Shown: piece after piece, positions 44,840 to 54,630 of the stretch
Layout: each line of letters starts with the position of its first letter
How positions within the stretch are numbered: the stretch's first letter is position 1
The notes under the pieces: generated by a model
What the model was told of the DNA's origin: nothing
Seen by the model: the letters and a program-made list of their open reading frames with translations, nothing else
Databases searched by the model: none
Program-made: the position numbers and the translations under genes
Assembly: GCA_900551895.1 (NCBI GenBank)
Contig: URXX01000006.1
Coordinates: forward strand, 71,386 to 135,385
Length of the DNA stretch: 64,000 nt
Source: an uncultured Lachnospiraceae bacterium
GTDB lineage: Bacteria > Bacillota > Clostridia > Lachnospirales > Lachnospiraceae
Direction: 5' to 3'

Positions 44840-46957
44840 TTGGCTGGAAGAGAATATCCATTAGAGAGAACAAGAAACATTGGTATTATGGCACATATTG
44901 ATGCCGGTAAGACTACAACTACAGAACGTATTCTTTACTATACCGGTGTTAACCATAAAATTGGTGATACTCACGAAGGTACTGCTACAATGGACTGGAT
45001 GGCTCAGGAGCAGGAAAGAGGTATCACAATCACTTCAGCGGCTACAACTTGTCACTGGACATTACAGGAAAACTGTAAACCAAAAGCAGGTGCATTAGAG
45101 CACCGTATCAATATCATTGATACTCCGGGACACGTTGACTTTACTGTAGAAGTTGAACGTTCACTCCGTGTACTTGACGGTGCAGTAGGTGTATTCTGTG
45201 CTAAAGGTGGAGTTGAACCACAGTCAGAAAACGTATGGCGTCAGGCTGACACATACAACGTACCAAGAATGGCTTTCATCAACAAAATGGACATTTTAGG
45301 TGCAAACTTCTATGGAGCAGTAGAACAGATTAAATCAAGATTAGGTAAAAATGCAATCTGCATTCAGTTACCAATCGGAAAAGAAGATGAATTCAAAGGA
45401 ATCATCGACTTATTTGAAATGAAAGCATACATCTACAATGATGACAAGGGTGATGATATTTCTATTGTAGACATCCCTGAAGACATGAAAGATGATGCCG
45501 AATTATATCGTACAGAATTAGTAGAAAAAATCTGCGAATTAGACGATGACTTAATGATGGAATACTTAGAAGGAGAAGAACCATCAACTGAAGCATTGAA
45601 AGCAGCATTAAGAAAAGGAACATGTAACTGTGATGCAGTTCCTGTATGCTGTGGTACTGCTTACAGAAATAAAGGTGTACAGAAACTCCTTGATGCAGTT
45701 ATCGAATTTATGCCTTCACCACTTGACGTTCCTGCAATTCAGGGTGTTGACGAAGACGGAAACGATGTTGTAAGAGAATCTTCTGATGAAGGACCTTTCT
45801 CAGCATTAGTATTCAAAATTATGACTGACCCATTCGTAGGTAAATTAGCATACTTCAGAGTTTACTCTGGAACAATGAACTCAGGTTCTTATGTATTAAA
45901 TGCGACAAAAGGCAAAAAAGAACGTGTTGGACGTATCTTACAGATGCATGCAAATAAGAGAGAAGAACTTGACAAAGTATATTCAGGAGATATCGCTGCT
46001 GCAATCGGATTTAAGTTCTCTACAACTGGAGATACAATCTGTGACGAACAGCATCCGGTAATCCTTGAATCTATGGAATTCCCAGAACCTGTTATCGAGT
46101 TAGCTATTGAACCAAAAACAAAAGCATCTCAGGGTAAACTTGGTGAATCCTTAGCAAAACTTGCAGAAGAAGACCCTACTTTCCGTGCTCACACAGATCA
46201 CGAAACAGGTCAGACAATCATCGCTGGTATGGGTGAACTTCACCTTGAAATCATCGTAGACAGACTTCTTCGTGAATTTAAGGTAGAAGCAAACGTAGGT
46301 GCACCTCAGGTTGCTTACAAAGAATCATTCACAAAAGCAGTTGATGTTGACAGCAAGTACGCAAAACAGTCAGGTGGACGTGGACAGTACGGACACTGTA
46401 AAGTTAAATTTGAACCAACAGACGTTAATGGTGAACAGACATTCTTCTTTGAATCTACAGTAGTAGGTGGAGCAATTCCAAAAGAATACATTCCAAAAGT
46501 TGGAGAAGGTATCGAAGAAGCGATGAAATCCGGTATGCTTGGCGGATTCCCTGTTGTAGGTATTAAAGCAACAGTTTATGACGGTTCTTACCACGAAGTC
46601 GATTCAAGTGAAATGGCATTCCACATTGCCGGTTCTTTAGCATTTAAAGACGCTATGGCAAAAGCAGCTCCTGTACTTCTTGAGCCAATCATGAAGGTAG
46701 AAGTAACAATGCCGGAAGAATACATGGGAGATGTTATCGGTGATATCAACTCTCGCCGTGGACGTATTGAAGGTATGGATGATTTAGGCGGCGGAAAAAT
46801 CGTTCGTGCATATGTTCCGTTATCAGAAATGTTTGGATACTCTACAGACTTACGTTCAAGAACACAGGGACGTGGTAACTACTCAATGTTCTTCGAGAAA
46901 TATGAGCCAGTTCCAAAGAACGTACAGGAAAAAGTATTAGCAAACAAAGGAAAATAG
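44840..46957 (+). CDS. fusA: Elongation factor G
   Basis: 705 residues with a TTG start (ATAGGAGGAAAAAG upstream). GTPase motifs: AHIDAGKTTTTERIL, DTPGHVDFTVEVERSLRV and NKMD. Domains II-V follow, with the domain IV tip region (SGGRGQYGHCKVKFEP) and domain V (RRGRIEGMDD). It catalyses ribosomal translocation. No fusidic-acid-resistance change is obvious. Codon use and context are standard for a core gene. Confidence 0.98.
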   Translation: MAGREYPLERTRNIGIMAHIDAGKTTTTERILYYTGVNHKIGDTHEGTATMDWMAQEQERGITITSAATTCHWTLQENCKPKAGALEHRINIIDTPGHVDFTVEVERSLRVLDGAVGVFCAKGGVEPQSENVWRQADTYNVPRMAFINKMDILGANFYGAVEQIKSRLGKNAICIQLPIGKEDEFKGIIDLFEMKAYIYNDDKGDDISIVDIPEDMKDDAELYRTELVEKICELDDDLMMEYLEGEEPSTEALKAALRKGTCNCDAVPVCCGTAYRNKGVQKLLDAVIEFMPSPLDVPAIQGVDEDGNDVVRESSDEGPFSALVFKIMTDPFVGKLAYFRVYSGTMNSGSYVLNATKGKKERVGRILQMHANKREELDKVYSGDIAAAIGFKFSTTGDTICDEQHPVILESMEFPEPVIELAIEPKTKASQGKLGESLAKLAEEDPTFRAHTDHETGQTIIAGMGELHLEIIVDRLLREFKVEANVGAPQVAYKESFTKAVDVDSKYAKQSGGRGQYGHCKVKFEPTDVNGEQTFFFESTVVGGAIPKEYIPKVGEGIEEAMKSGMLGGFPVVGIKATVYDGSYHEVDSSEMAFHIAGSLAFKDAMAKAAPVLLEPIMKVEVTMPEEYMGDVIGDINSRRGRIEGMDDLGGGKIVRAYVPLSEMFGYSTDLRSRTQGRGNYSMFFEKYEPVPKNVQEKVLANKGK

Positions 46958-46997
46958 GAAAAGTCCTGTTTTATCCTATGAAAAACAATAAAAACAC

Positions 46998-47080
46998 TTG
47001 AAAATCTGTATGATTTGAAATATAATCAGAGATAACCGAGTAAACAAAAAATAAATAATATGCCCCTTGTAAAAAGGGGC
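46998..47080 (+). promoter_or_regulatory. tuf promoter and leader hairpin
   Basis: TTGAAA (46998-47003), 17-bp spacer, TATAAT (47021-47026) gives tuf its own promoter. GCCCCTT-gtaaa-AAGGGGC (47062-47080) forms a leader hairpin just before the AAGGAGG site, with no T-run, so it is not a terminator. Confidence 0.65.
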
Positions 47081-47106
47081 AATAGAATTAAGGAGGATTA
47101 TTCAAA

Positions 47107-48300
47107 ATGGCTAAAGCTAAATTTGAAAGAAGTAAACCACATTGTAACATTGGTACAATCGGACACGTTGACCACGGTAAAACAACAACAACTGCTGCTA
47201 TCACAAAAGTATTGGCAGAAAGAGTTGCAGGTAACGTAAAAGTAGATTTCGAGAACATCGATAAAGCTCCAGAAGAAAGAGAACGTGGTATCACAATCTC
47301 TACAGCACACGTTGAGTATGAAACAGAAAAACGTCACTACGCTCACGTTGACTGCCCAGGTCATGCTGACTACGTTAAAAACATGATCACAGGTGCTGCT
47401 CAGATGGACGGTGCTATCCTTGTAGTTGCTGCTACTGACGGTGTTATGGCTCAGACAAGAGAACATATCTTACTTTCTCGTCAGGTAGGTGTTCCTTACA
47501 TCGTAGTATTCATGAACAAATGTGACATGGTAGACGATGAAGAATTGTTAGAATTAGTAGAAATGGAAATTCGTGAATTATTAGACGAATATGAATTCCC
47601 AGGAGATGATACTCCAATCATTCAGGGATCTGCTCTTAAAGCACTTGAAGATCCAAACGGAGAATGGGGAGACAAAATCATGGAACTTATGGACGCTGTA
47701 GATAGTTACATCCCAGATCCAGAACGTGATACAGACAAACCATTCTTAATGCCAGTAGAAGACGTATTCTCTATCACAGGTCGTGGTACAGTTGCAACTG
47801 GTAGAGTTGAACGTGGTACACTTCACGTATCTGACGAAGTTGAAATCGTTGGTATTAAAGAAGAAACACGTAAAGTTGTAGTAACAGGTATCGAAATGTT
47901 CCGTAAACTTCTTGACGAAGCTCAGGCTGGTGATAACATCGGTGCATTACTTCGTGGTGTTCAGAGAACAGAAATCGAAAGAGGACAGGTTCTTGTTAAA
48001 CCAGGTAGTGTTACATGTCACACAAAATTCACAGCTCAGGTTTACGTATTAACAAAAGATGAAGGTGGACGTCATACACCATTCTTCAACAACTACAGAC
48101 CACAGTTCTACTTCAGAACAACTGACGTAACAGGTGTTTGCCACTTACCAGAAGGTACAGAAATGTGCATGCCTGGTGACAACGTAGAAATGTCAATCGA
48201 ACTTATTCACCCAGTTGCTATGGAACAGGGATTACGTTTCGCTATCCGTGAAGGTGGACGTACTGTAGGATCAGGCCGTGTTGCTTCTATCATCGAGTAA
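47107..48300 (+). CDS. tuf: Elongation factor Tu (3' end supplied by an integrated element)
   Basis: 397 residues with GHVDHGKTTTTAAI, DCPGHADYVKNMITGAAQMDGAILVV and NKCDMV, complete to GSGRVASIIE. It delivers aminoacyl-tRNA to the ribosome. The last 18 codons, from the core CGTGAAGGTGGACGTAC at 48247, also occur at 56893 and, with different codons and ending GSGRVATIVE, at 63652. The simplest reading is that an element integrated inside the tuf 3' end and replaced its last codons, so the present stop region is of element origin. The protein stays full length and probably functional. Confidence 0.96.
   Translation: MAKAKFERSKPHCNIGTIGHVDHGKTTTTAAITKVLAERVAGNVKVDFENIDKAPEERERGITISTAHVEYETEKRHYAHVDCPGHADYVKNMITGAAQMDGAILVVAATDGVMAQTREHILLSRQVGVPYIVVFMNKCDMVDDEELLELVEMEIRELLDEYEFPGDDTPIIQGSALKALEDPNGEWGDKIMELMDAVDSYIPDPERDTDKPFLMPVEDVFSITGRGTVATGRVERGTLHVSDEVEIVGIKEETRKVVVTGIEMFRKLLDEAQAGDNIGALLRGVQRTEIERGQVLVKPGSVTCHTKFTAQVYVLTKDEGGRHTPFFNNYRPQFYFRTTDVTGVCHLPEGTEMCMPGDNVEMSIELIHPVAMEQGLRFAIREGGRTVGSGRVASIIE
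48247..48263 (+). other. Attachment-site core, left (att copy 1) inside tuf
   Basis: CGTGAAGGTGGACGTAC, identical to 56893-56909 and 63652-63668. It marks the left edge of element 1. Confidence 0.75.
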
Positions 48301-48567
48301 TACAATCTGAATATAGATTTGTTATCGCAAGATAACGTTGTGTCCAAACGTAAGATACCCGTAGAACTTCGGTTCTACGGGTTTTTCTGTTACCTGGAAA
48401 TATGTAAAAAGAGCAGTAAAGAATAACGAACAGTATAGAAAAACGGTTGCCGGGAGAGTGTCCTGACAACCGTTTGTGATAACAGAATGATAACAAAATA
48501 TATAATTTTCGTAAATATGATAACAGATAAAGTGGATTTATTCACAAATCAGAGATTTGACTGTGGA
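48301..48567 (+). repeat. Left arm of element 1: repeated tuf terminator region
   Basis: No gene here. It holds the tuf-type terminator CCCGTAGAAC-TTCG-GTTCTACGGG (48358-48381) plus T5, a second hairpin with arms AAACGGTTG (48441-48449) and CAACCGTTT (48467-48475), and TGATAACA repeats (48477-48499 and 48518-48525). The stretch to about 48481 recurs with small changes at 56947-57136. Confidence 0.8.
48358..48386 (+). terminator. tuf terminator (element-borne copy)
   Basis: 10-bp perfect stem CCCGTAGAAC/GTTCTACGGG with a TTCG tetraloop, then TTTTT. An identical copy is at 57015-57043. Confidence 0.95.
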
Positions 48568-48955
48568 TTAAGTCAGATCATATGTCTTGATGTCATTACC
48601 TTCAGTGCCCTTCTTAACGATGGTATGACAACCTATCGTAGTTCCCATAGCACGCAGTTTCCATTCTTCTTGGGTAGCGTTCAGCTTATCTAATTCTTCT
48701 TGTCTTTTATCTTCATTTTCGATAGCTAATATTTCAGCTTTTTCCTTTTCATAGACATTTTTAAATTGACACCATTTCCTGAAAAAGTCCTGCATTGTAG
48801 GATTATCGAATGTCAGTGAAACCTTCTGATCAGGTGTCTCAGCAAGTGAGAGGTTCACTGAATCATCAATAGAAAACAGCAGGGAGAGCACATCTCCGAC
48901 TGTTTCAATATTAAAATCCAGAAAAACACTTACATGGTATGTCCTGTTAAAGCGG
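48568..48955 (-). pseudogene. 3' fragment of an unrecognised gene
   Basis: On the minus strand about 125 residues read like real protein (FLDFNIETVGDVLSLLFSIDD...VSLTFDNPTMQDFFRKWCQFK, then a Lys/Glu-rich coil, ending GNDIKTYDLT). The open frame continues upstream past about 48955, but there it is the shadow of the plus-strand mobile gene, so the true N-terminus is missing. I cannot name the family. It lies at the left edge of element 1 and its cut end abuts the truncated SNF2/methylase gene, so both were probably cut by one rearrangement. Confidence 0.45.
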
Positions 48956-51889
48956 TGCGGGATGGATACGGAAGCATACCTGTCTGCGGAAAGCCTGCGG
49001 CATATCACAGATTTTAATGACCTCCGTGTGCTTGGGCACCTTGGCACAGCGGTCAACGAGATCTGCCGACCGATTCTGATGCAGCTTGGACGGTATGTCC
49101 TTATGGATCTGGAAAATGACAGGAAAACGGTTGCAAAAGAATCGGAAGTGGCCTATAATGAATTTAACACGTTAATTCGTGAAAGTGAAGAAAATACCAG
49201 AGAGACAAAGATAGAAGAAAACAAGGAGGAAACAGAGCATGAGAGAGATCACTTACAGCAGGAACGGGGATTATCTGATCCCGGATATCAAACTGGAGGA
49301 GACCAGGGGAACCATCGGGAAATACGGGATGATGCGGAAGGAATATCTGAGGAACCACAAGAAAGCCAGATTCAACATACTGGCACTGCAGAACAGGCTG
49401 GACAGCCATCTGATGGAAGTGGACAGCGAAGCCAGACAGAAAGTGGAAGACCTGACCATGCAGCTTCTGGAGAAAGACCCGGCACCGGAGAAATCAGCCG
49501 ACAGCATGGCATGGACCCGTCACATGAACCGGATCCGGGCACAGGCAGAAGAACTGGTGGTTCAGGAGATTATATACAATTAAGCCTGTTCCCCACAGAG
49601 GAAGAACAGTTTGGAGAGATCAGGAAAGCGGCAGCTGCACTCACACAGCCAGCCGCTTTTTTTGTTTCGGATGAGATCGTGGATGATGTGCTTCGTACCG
49701 GAAGCGGACGGAAGAATACGTTATTCCATATCACTGCAAAGCTTGTGGAGGGAATTGACCATGAGGAACTGAGAAGCTTTCTCATCCAGGAATATGGTAC
49801 CGGCGGGAAAGGGTTTGAGTTTTCCGGACAGAAATTCAGCGTCTGGTATGACGGGGATGGTATGCGTTTCCGACGTGGGGAATCCGCAAGACACAATTAT
49901 GACCGTATGCTTACGTGGGAAGAAGCGGCAAACCGTATTCAGGATATGTATGATGCGGGAACTTATGTCTCCAACGTGATTATGAAAAATTCCATTAAAG
50001 TGGAATGTGATGAGCTTTCCAGCCAGCTGGCACTGCATTTCCGGGATACCGGGGCTATCCGGGGAATATACAGCCATACTGAAACGACCGAACGGTTCCG
50101 GGCAAGTCTGGATGATCCGGAGCAGACAAGAGAGTATTACCAGATGCTTGTGGAACTGGAACGGGATATGGAACGTCATCCGGAAAACTATATGAGGTAC
50201 CAGATACGGAATAATCCAATATACAAGCAGAGGGTCTATGACCTTGGAAGGACGCTCGATTGGAGTAGGCAGGAAGATACCGTAACACCGCCGGAAATAG
50301 CTTTTATTACGCAGGATGAGATCGACTCTGTTTTACGAAGAGGTGGAAATGTAGCTGGCGGAAGGAACCGTATCTATGAATTTTTCATGGAACACCACGA
50401 TGAAAAAGAAGCAGCCGACTTCTTAAAACATGAGTATGGAGACGGAGGATGCACACCCGGTATCCAGGGAAGCGATCTTTCCGATGAGTGGCATGATGCA
50501 AAAGGGATCCGTTTGAGCAAAGGACAGATAGCCAACCCAAGCCTGACAACACTGGTCAAGTGGAAACAGGCAGCTTCCAGGACGAGGCAGCTGATCCGGA
50601 TGGATGATTTTTTGTCTCCGGAAGAACTGGAAAAGTATGAAGAACGGCAGGAAGCACAGCGTCTTGCTGATATGGAGGAAGTAAAGCAGTCACTGGAAAC
50701 GGAGGAGGTTCCGGAAAAAACTGAGGAAGTTCATGAGGTAGTTCATACGGAAGAAAATGTGGAAGACAAGCCGGAAGAAAGCGGGCAGCCATTAAGGGCA
50801 GAAGATGTGCAGAACCTGGTTTTGGTAAACCGCCAGTATTCCTCTGTGAGCAGGACGGCGGAGTATGATTTTACCTGTGAGATACGTGGGGAGCAGGATA
50901 TCCTGCATTATACGGTGGAATACCACGATGACGGGGAAGGGTTCACCATCCATACGGAAAAAGATGATATCTGGGAAAGAATGTCTGAGCCGGAACTGGA
51001 ACGGCTGGAGAGGGTACTGGAACGGGAAGCCCTCTATTTTCAGTATCATGAGGATATTGAAAATGCAGCGAACCTGGAAGGACTTCGGGAAATCCAATAC
51101 AGTATCATGGAAAATGAATCCATCTATTTCCGGCAAATCTCAGAACGTGTCTGGAATGAGTATGGGCAAAGAGAACGGGAATTGTCTGTTGAGATACCGG
51201 CAGTTAATTTTCATATCACGGATGACCAGCTGGGCTACGGAACAGCAAAAGAAAAATTCAGAGCCAATGTGATGGCAATCCAGGTTCTGAAAAAATGTGA
51301 AAGAGAGAACCGTTATGCATCATCAGAGGAGCAGGAAATTCTGTCAAACTATGTTGGCTGGGGAGGCTTGCCGGATGCTTTTGATGAAAGCAAAGCCTCC
51401 TGGAGTGAGGAGTATCAGGAACTGAAAGATCTGCTTACCAAAGAGGAGTATGCGGCGGCAAGGGAATCCACGTTGAACGCCCATTATACACGGCCTGTTA
51501 TCATCGAGAGCATGTATCAGGTGCTTCAGAATCTGGGATTTGAAAAGGGAAATATCCTGGAACCATCCATGGGTGTAGGAAACTTTTTTGGAATGCTTCC
51601 GGACAAGTTACAGCAGTCCCGGCTTTATGGAGTGGAACTGGACAGCATCAGCGGCAGGATCGCAAAACTGCTTTATCCAAACGCTGATATTCAGATCAAA
51701 GGATTTGAAAAGACCGATTATCCCAATGATTTTTTTGATGTGGCAATCGGAAATGTCCCTTTTGGTTCCTATAAAGTGAATGACCGCCAGTATGATAAGT
51801 ATCATTTTATGATCCACGACTATTTCCTTGCAAAGACCATTGTAAAGTTTTTTTGCTCCGGTGCCCGGAAAGCCAGGTTCTTTCCCTGA
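48956..51889 (+). pseudogene. Truncated SNF2-helicase/DNA-methylase polyprotein of a conjugative element
   Basis: The frame (first ATG 48962) gives about 975 residues, but both ends are cut. An N-terminal scrap (ITDFNDLRVLGHLG...CRPILMQLGRYV) is followed by a low-complexity Glu/Gln/Gly region. Two related modules come next (AFFVSDEIVDDVLRTGSGRKNTLFHI and IAFITQDEIDSVLRRGGNVAGGRNRIYEF), then the N6-adenine methylase core (LSNYVGWGGLPDAF, ARESTLNAHYTRPVII, GNILEPSMGVGNFFG, DVAIGNVPFGSY). These belong to the 2000-plus-residue methylase/helicase proteins of Tn1549-like elements. Authentic sequence stops at FLAKTI (about 51841), where it is fused to the opposite-strand relaxase. The helicase half is missing. 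Base composition is clearly more GC-rich than its neighbours. Confidence 0.8.
49239..49583 (+). CDS. tnpV: TnpV-like transposon protein, nested in another frame
   Basis: 114 residues, fully inside the methylase/helicase frame but in a different reading frame. MREITYSRNGDYLIPDI, GKYGMMRKEYLRNHKKARFN and the ending AWTRHMNRIRAQAEELVVQEIIYN match the TnpV family found in clostridial conjugative elements. It has an excellent ribosome site (AAGGAGGAAAC, 8 bases before ATG), so it is probably expressed. The function of TnpV is not established. In the overlapping frame the large protein shows a low-complexity Glu/Gln/Gly linker, as expected if the small gene constrains the sequence. Confidence 0.75.
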   Translation: MREITYSRNGDYLIPDIKLEETRGTIGKYGMMRKEYLRNHKKARFNILALQNRLDSHLMEVDSEARQKVEDLTMQLLEKDPAPEKSADSMAWTRHMNRIRAQAEELVVQEIIYN

Positions 51890-52515
51890 CGGATCTCATG
51901 TCCGGCAAGCTTCATTTTTTGAAGAAACTCATCATAGTTGATGGATGACCAGATCGCTTTATCTACAGCGACTTTTAGTTTTGCTTTCCAGCTGTTTCCA
52001 CGATGGTATTCCATATTTTCTTTATAAGATTTCCCTTTTTCGCCGGTTGGCATACTGGTGGCCAGACCGTTTTCCTGGCAAATACGGTTGCTGATCCTGC
52101 AGATTTTATGATAACTGCGTTTGTTGGAGACATATTTATGATGGTCAACAAAGCTGGTAGCATTAAAAATGATATGGTTATGAATATGATTCTGGTCAAC
52201 ATGGGTACTGATGACATATTCATATTTCCCTTTTAGTACTTCGTCAGCAAATTCTTTGCCGAGCTTATGTGCGGTTTCAGCGTCAACCTCTCCAGGCTTA
52301 AAAGATTGAATTAAATGAAATGCCAGATTGTTGCCTTTATCCATCACGTTCTTTTTACCTTCATCTCTGGTGAAAGCAAATTCCAGATCAGCAGATTCTG
52401 GGGAACAGGCAAAACTGGAAATCAGTAATTTTTCTTCGGTTTTGTCCGGATTCATAATATAGTCCAGCGCTTTTTTGTCAGTTACTTTAATGGGGAAGAT
52501 TTTAATATATGCCAT
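51843..52515 (-). pseudogene. Relaxase (MobA/MobL-type), C-terminally truncated
   Basis: About 225 residues of N-terminal relaxase: MAYIKIFPIKVTDKKALDYI, then the metal-binding histidine triad HVDQNHIHNHIIFNA and SNRICQENGL. It would nick oriT to start plasmid-type transfer. Authentic sequence ends at KNFT (about 51843), where it joins the truncated methylase gene from the other strand, leaving a tail of five foreign residues. Roughly half of the usual 430-540 residues is lost. The nicking domain itself looks intact, so residual activity is possible. It overlaps mobC by 34 bases. Confidence 0.85.
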
Positions 52516-52805
52516 ATCTCGCTTACCATCCTTTTCAATTCTTCCATTTCTTCCGGGTACAAATCACCGGTGGTATTTACCTTTTTTGCAATCTGGTTGA
52601 TGTTTACACCGATTTTGTGCATCTCTTCGTACATCTGCTTGATCGGGGTTGTGTCGGTGTTGATGATATAGCCGTCGATAGCCATTTTTCTAAGATAGGC
52701 GCCCATGTTTCTGGTCTTTGACAGAATCATCTTTTGGCGGATCAGCTTCTTTTCCTCTGGAGTAACACAAAACAATATTTGGATGTTTCTTTTTCTGTTT
52801 GACAT
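52482..52805 (-). CDS. mobC: MobC-type mobilisation protein
   Basis: 107 residues with the MobC/ribbon-helix-helix pattern (NIQILFCVTPEEKKLIRQKM, MGAYLRKMAIDGYII, IGVNINQIAKKVNTTG, EEMEELKRMVSEIWHIL). It should bind near oriT and help the relaxase. AAGGAGAAAATAGAC precedes its ATG. It overlaps the relaxase start by 34 bases, so the two were translated together. The likely oriT lies directly upstream. Confidence 0.88.
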   Translation of the reverse strand: MSNRKRNIQILFCVTPEEKKLIRQKMILSKTRNMGAYLRKMAIDGYIINTDTTPIKQMYEEMHKIGVNINQIAKKVNTTGDLYPEEMEELKRMVSEIWHILKSSPLK

Positions 52806-52920
52806 GTCTATTTTCTCCTTCTGTACGTAATTCGGTTTTGGGGTGCTTCGGGGTTTTCAATTTAGGGCAGGGTTCCCTAAATTGCCATTTTTGCGGAAGT
52901 GTATATACACTTCCTGTCCT
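52806..52920 (-). other. Candidate oriT region
   Basis: Directly upstream of mobC is a perfect 10-bp inverted repeat CAATTTAGGG-cagggtt-CCCTAAATTG (52858-52884). It is followed by the perfect 20-bp palindrome GGAAGTGTATATACACTTCC (52895-52914). Position and structure fit a mobilisation origin. No nick site can be assigned from sequence alone. Confidence 0.5.
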
Positions 52921-53065
52921 TGCTGCTGTTCTACCCTCTAATAGATAAATTCAGGTGAAATAGAAAATTGCAAAAGAATTTGAGAAACTGAACAGGTAGT
53001 GCAGCTCATGAAAATGTGGTATGATTATTGTCAAGATACGAGAACATCCAGAGGTGAAAAAAAGA

Positions 53066-53428
53066 GTGGATAGAGAAGAAATTTTTGAATATGTGAAGAA
53101 GCAGTATGGAACAATACCTGAATATTTGTGGAGCAGTTCTCCGGATAGTGCAGTGCTTCGCCATCATAATGGAAAATGGTATGCGGTGATCATGAATGTT
53201 GAGAGATCCAAACTTGGATTGGATGGAGATGATACCGTGGAAATTATAGATGTTAAATGTGATCCGGAAATGACAGGAATGATTATCCAGACCTATGGTT
53301 TTCTGCCGGGCTATCACATGAATAAGCAGCATTGGATTACGATTTTGTTGGATGGAATAGTAGGAGAATCGAAAATATTGGATTTTCTGGATATGAGTTA
53401 TGATTTGATTGATAGAATGCAGAAATGA
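53066..53428 (+). CDS. MmcQ/YjbR family protein
   Basis: About 120 residues, the usual size, if started at GTG 53066 (AGAGGTG 10 bases upstream). The first ATG in frame (53021) overlaps an extended -10 (TGGTATGAT at 53018-53025), which is more likely part of the promoter. DREEIFEYVKKQYGTIPEYLWSSSPDSAVLRHHNGKWYAVIM and the ending HWITILLDG...LLDMSYDLI-type helix are characteristic. It is a small CyaY-like fold of uncertain role, possibly DNA binding. It is the first cargo gene after the mob region. Confidence 0.78.
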   Translation: MDREEIFEYVKKQYGTIPEYLWSSSPDSAVLRHHNGKWYAVIMNVERSKLGLDGDDTVEIIDVKCDPEMTGMIIQTYGFLPGYHMNKQHWITILLDGIVGESKILDFLDMSYDLIDRMQK

Positions 53429-53629
53429 TAAAAAGAAAATTTCTCAAAACTATTCTTATTGATATATAAAGAAACTTTGTGAATAATGCAAAAACAGCAT
53501 GAGCTATTTCAATAATGGCGATAGGGATTATATGTAACAGTGCCTGCCATTTCGTATTTACATTTCATAAAAAGAAAGAGTATTCTGATTTTCAAGAGCA
53601 GAATAATGGGAAGGAGTATGAGTGATTCT

Positions 53630-54487
53630 ATGATGAATATACATTTCCTTACGATCTTACGGGAAGATGAATTTCGTGAGTTGAAGAAAGTTTTTCCGCA
53701 TGATAACGAATTATTACACAGTATCAGATCAATCCGATACTGTAAAGCAGAAGTGTTTCGGGATTGTATTCTGGGAACCTTGCGAGTACCGGAAAAAAAT
53801 GAAATACGTACACCACATGTTGTTTGTGGATTTTACCTGACAGATAAAGAACTTTTTTTAATTGAGGACAGTGGGGAACTGAAACACTGGATAGAGAAAA
53901 AGGAAGAACAGTTTCAGGAGCTGAAATCGCCGGATCAGTTTCTTCTTAAGATGATGGAACTGATGATTGAAAATGATCTTCTATATTTATTACATTTGGA
54001 AAAAGAAATTGAAAAGATGGAAGATCAGCTCATAAAAAGTGTTCCAGATAATTTCTTTACGGTTCTTACAAAGTATCGACAGAAACTATCTGAGCTGGAT
54101 GCATATTATGAACAGCTGGCTATGATTGGTGATCTATTACAGTCTCAAGATGGACTGACTATTATCCATAATACAGAATCGTGGAATCGTTATGCACTCA
54201 GGACAGAACGACTGCATAACCATGTGCATTTGCTTAGAGAAAATATACTGCAGTTACGTGAACTGTATCAATCTCAGCAGGATGCACAACAGAATAAAAT
54301 TATGTGTATATTGACAGTTGTGACAACCTTATTCCTGCCACTTACACTTTTGACCGGCTGGTATGGGATGAATTTTGTAAATATGCCTGAGCTGCAGTGG
54401 AAATACGGATATGTTGCAGTGATTGCAATTGCAGTAATTACAATTATTCTGGAACTCATTTATTTTAAAAAGAAAAAATTGTTGTAG
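53630..54487 (+). CDS. CorA-family divalent cation transporter
   Basis: About 285 residues from ATG 53630. The GGAG at 53613 is rather far from it, and ATG 53618 is too close to it, so the start is not certain. A long cytoplasmic alpha/beta domain and coiled helices (EKEIEKMEDQLIKSVPDN, RLHNHVHLLRENILQLRELYQ) precede two C-terminal membrane helices. The selectivity motif is YGMNF, and a basic tail (KKKKLL) follows. It should move Mg2+ or a related cation as a pentamer. The roughly 200 bases before it hold no gene. Confidence 0.88.
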   Translation: MMNIHFLTILREDEFRELKKVFPHDNELLHSIRSIRYCKAEVFRDCILGTLRVPEKNEIRTPHVVCGFYLTDKELFLIEDSGELKHWIEKKEEQFQELKSPDQFLLKMMELMIENDLLYLLHLEKEIEKMEDQLIKSVPDNFFTVLTKYRQKLSELDAYYEQLAMIGDLLQSQDGLTIIHNTESWNRYALRTERLHNHVHLLRENILQLRELYQSQQDAQQNKIMCILTVVTTLFLPLTLLTGWYGMNFVNMPELQWKYGYVAVIAIAVITIILELIYFKKKKLL

Positions 54488-54630
54488 GATAAGATTATCC
54501 GTAGAGAGTAAAAGATTTTTTTCAGAATTAGGTATTCATTAAAATAGGCTGCACACAATTTTGTATGCAGCCGAATCTATATGAAGAGGTGCCTTTTTCC
54601 TCTTTGGCAATGTTAGTTTTTGTTATATTT

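Noticed and set aside
48961..49056. N-terminal part of the minus-strand frame that ends at 48568
   Set aside because: This stretch is opposite the plus-strand mobile gene and reads like a shadow. Only the part left of about 48955 looks like real protein.
52003..52236. A plus-strand frame opposite the relaxase
   Set aside because: The minus strand carries the HxDxxHxHxH relaxase motif, so the plus frame is a shadow.
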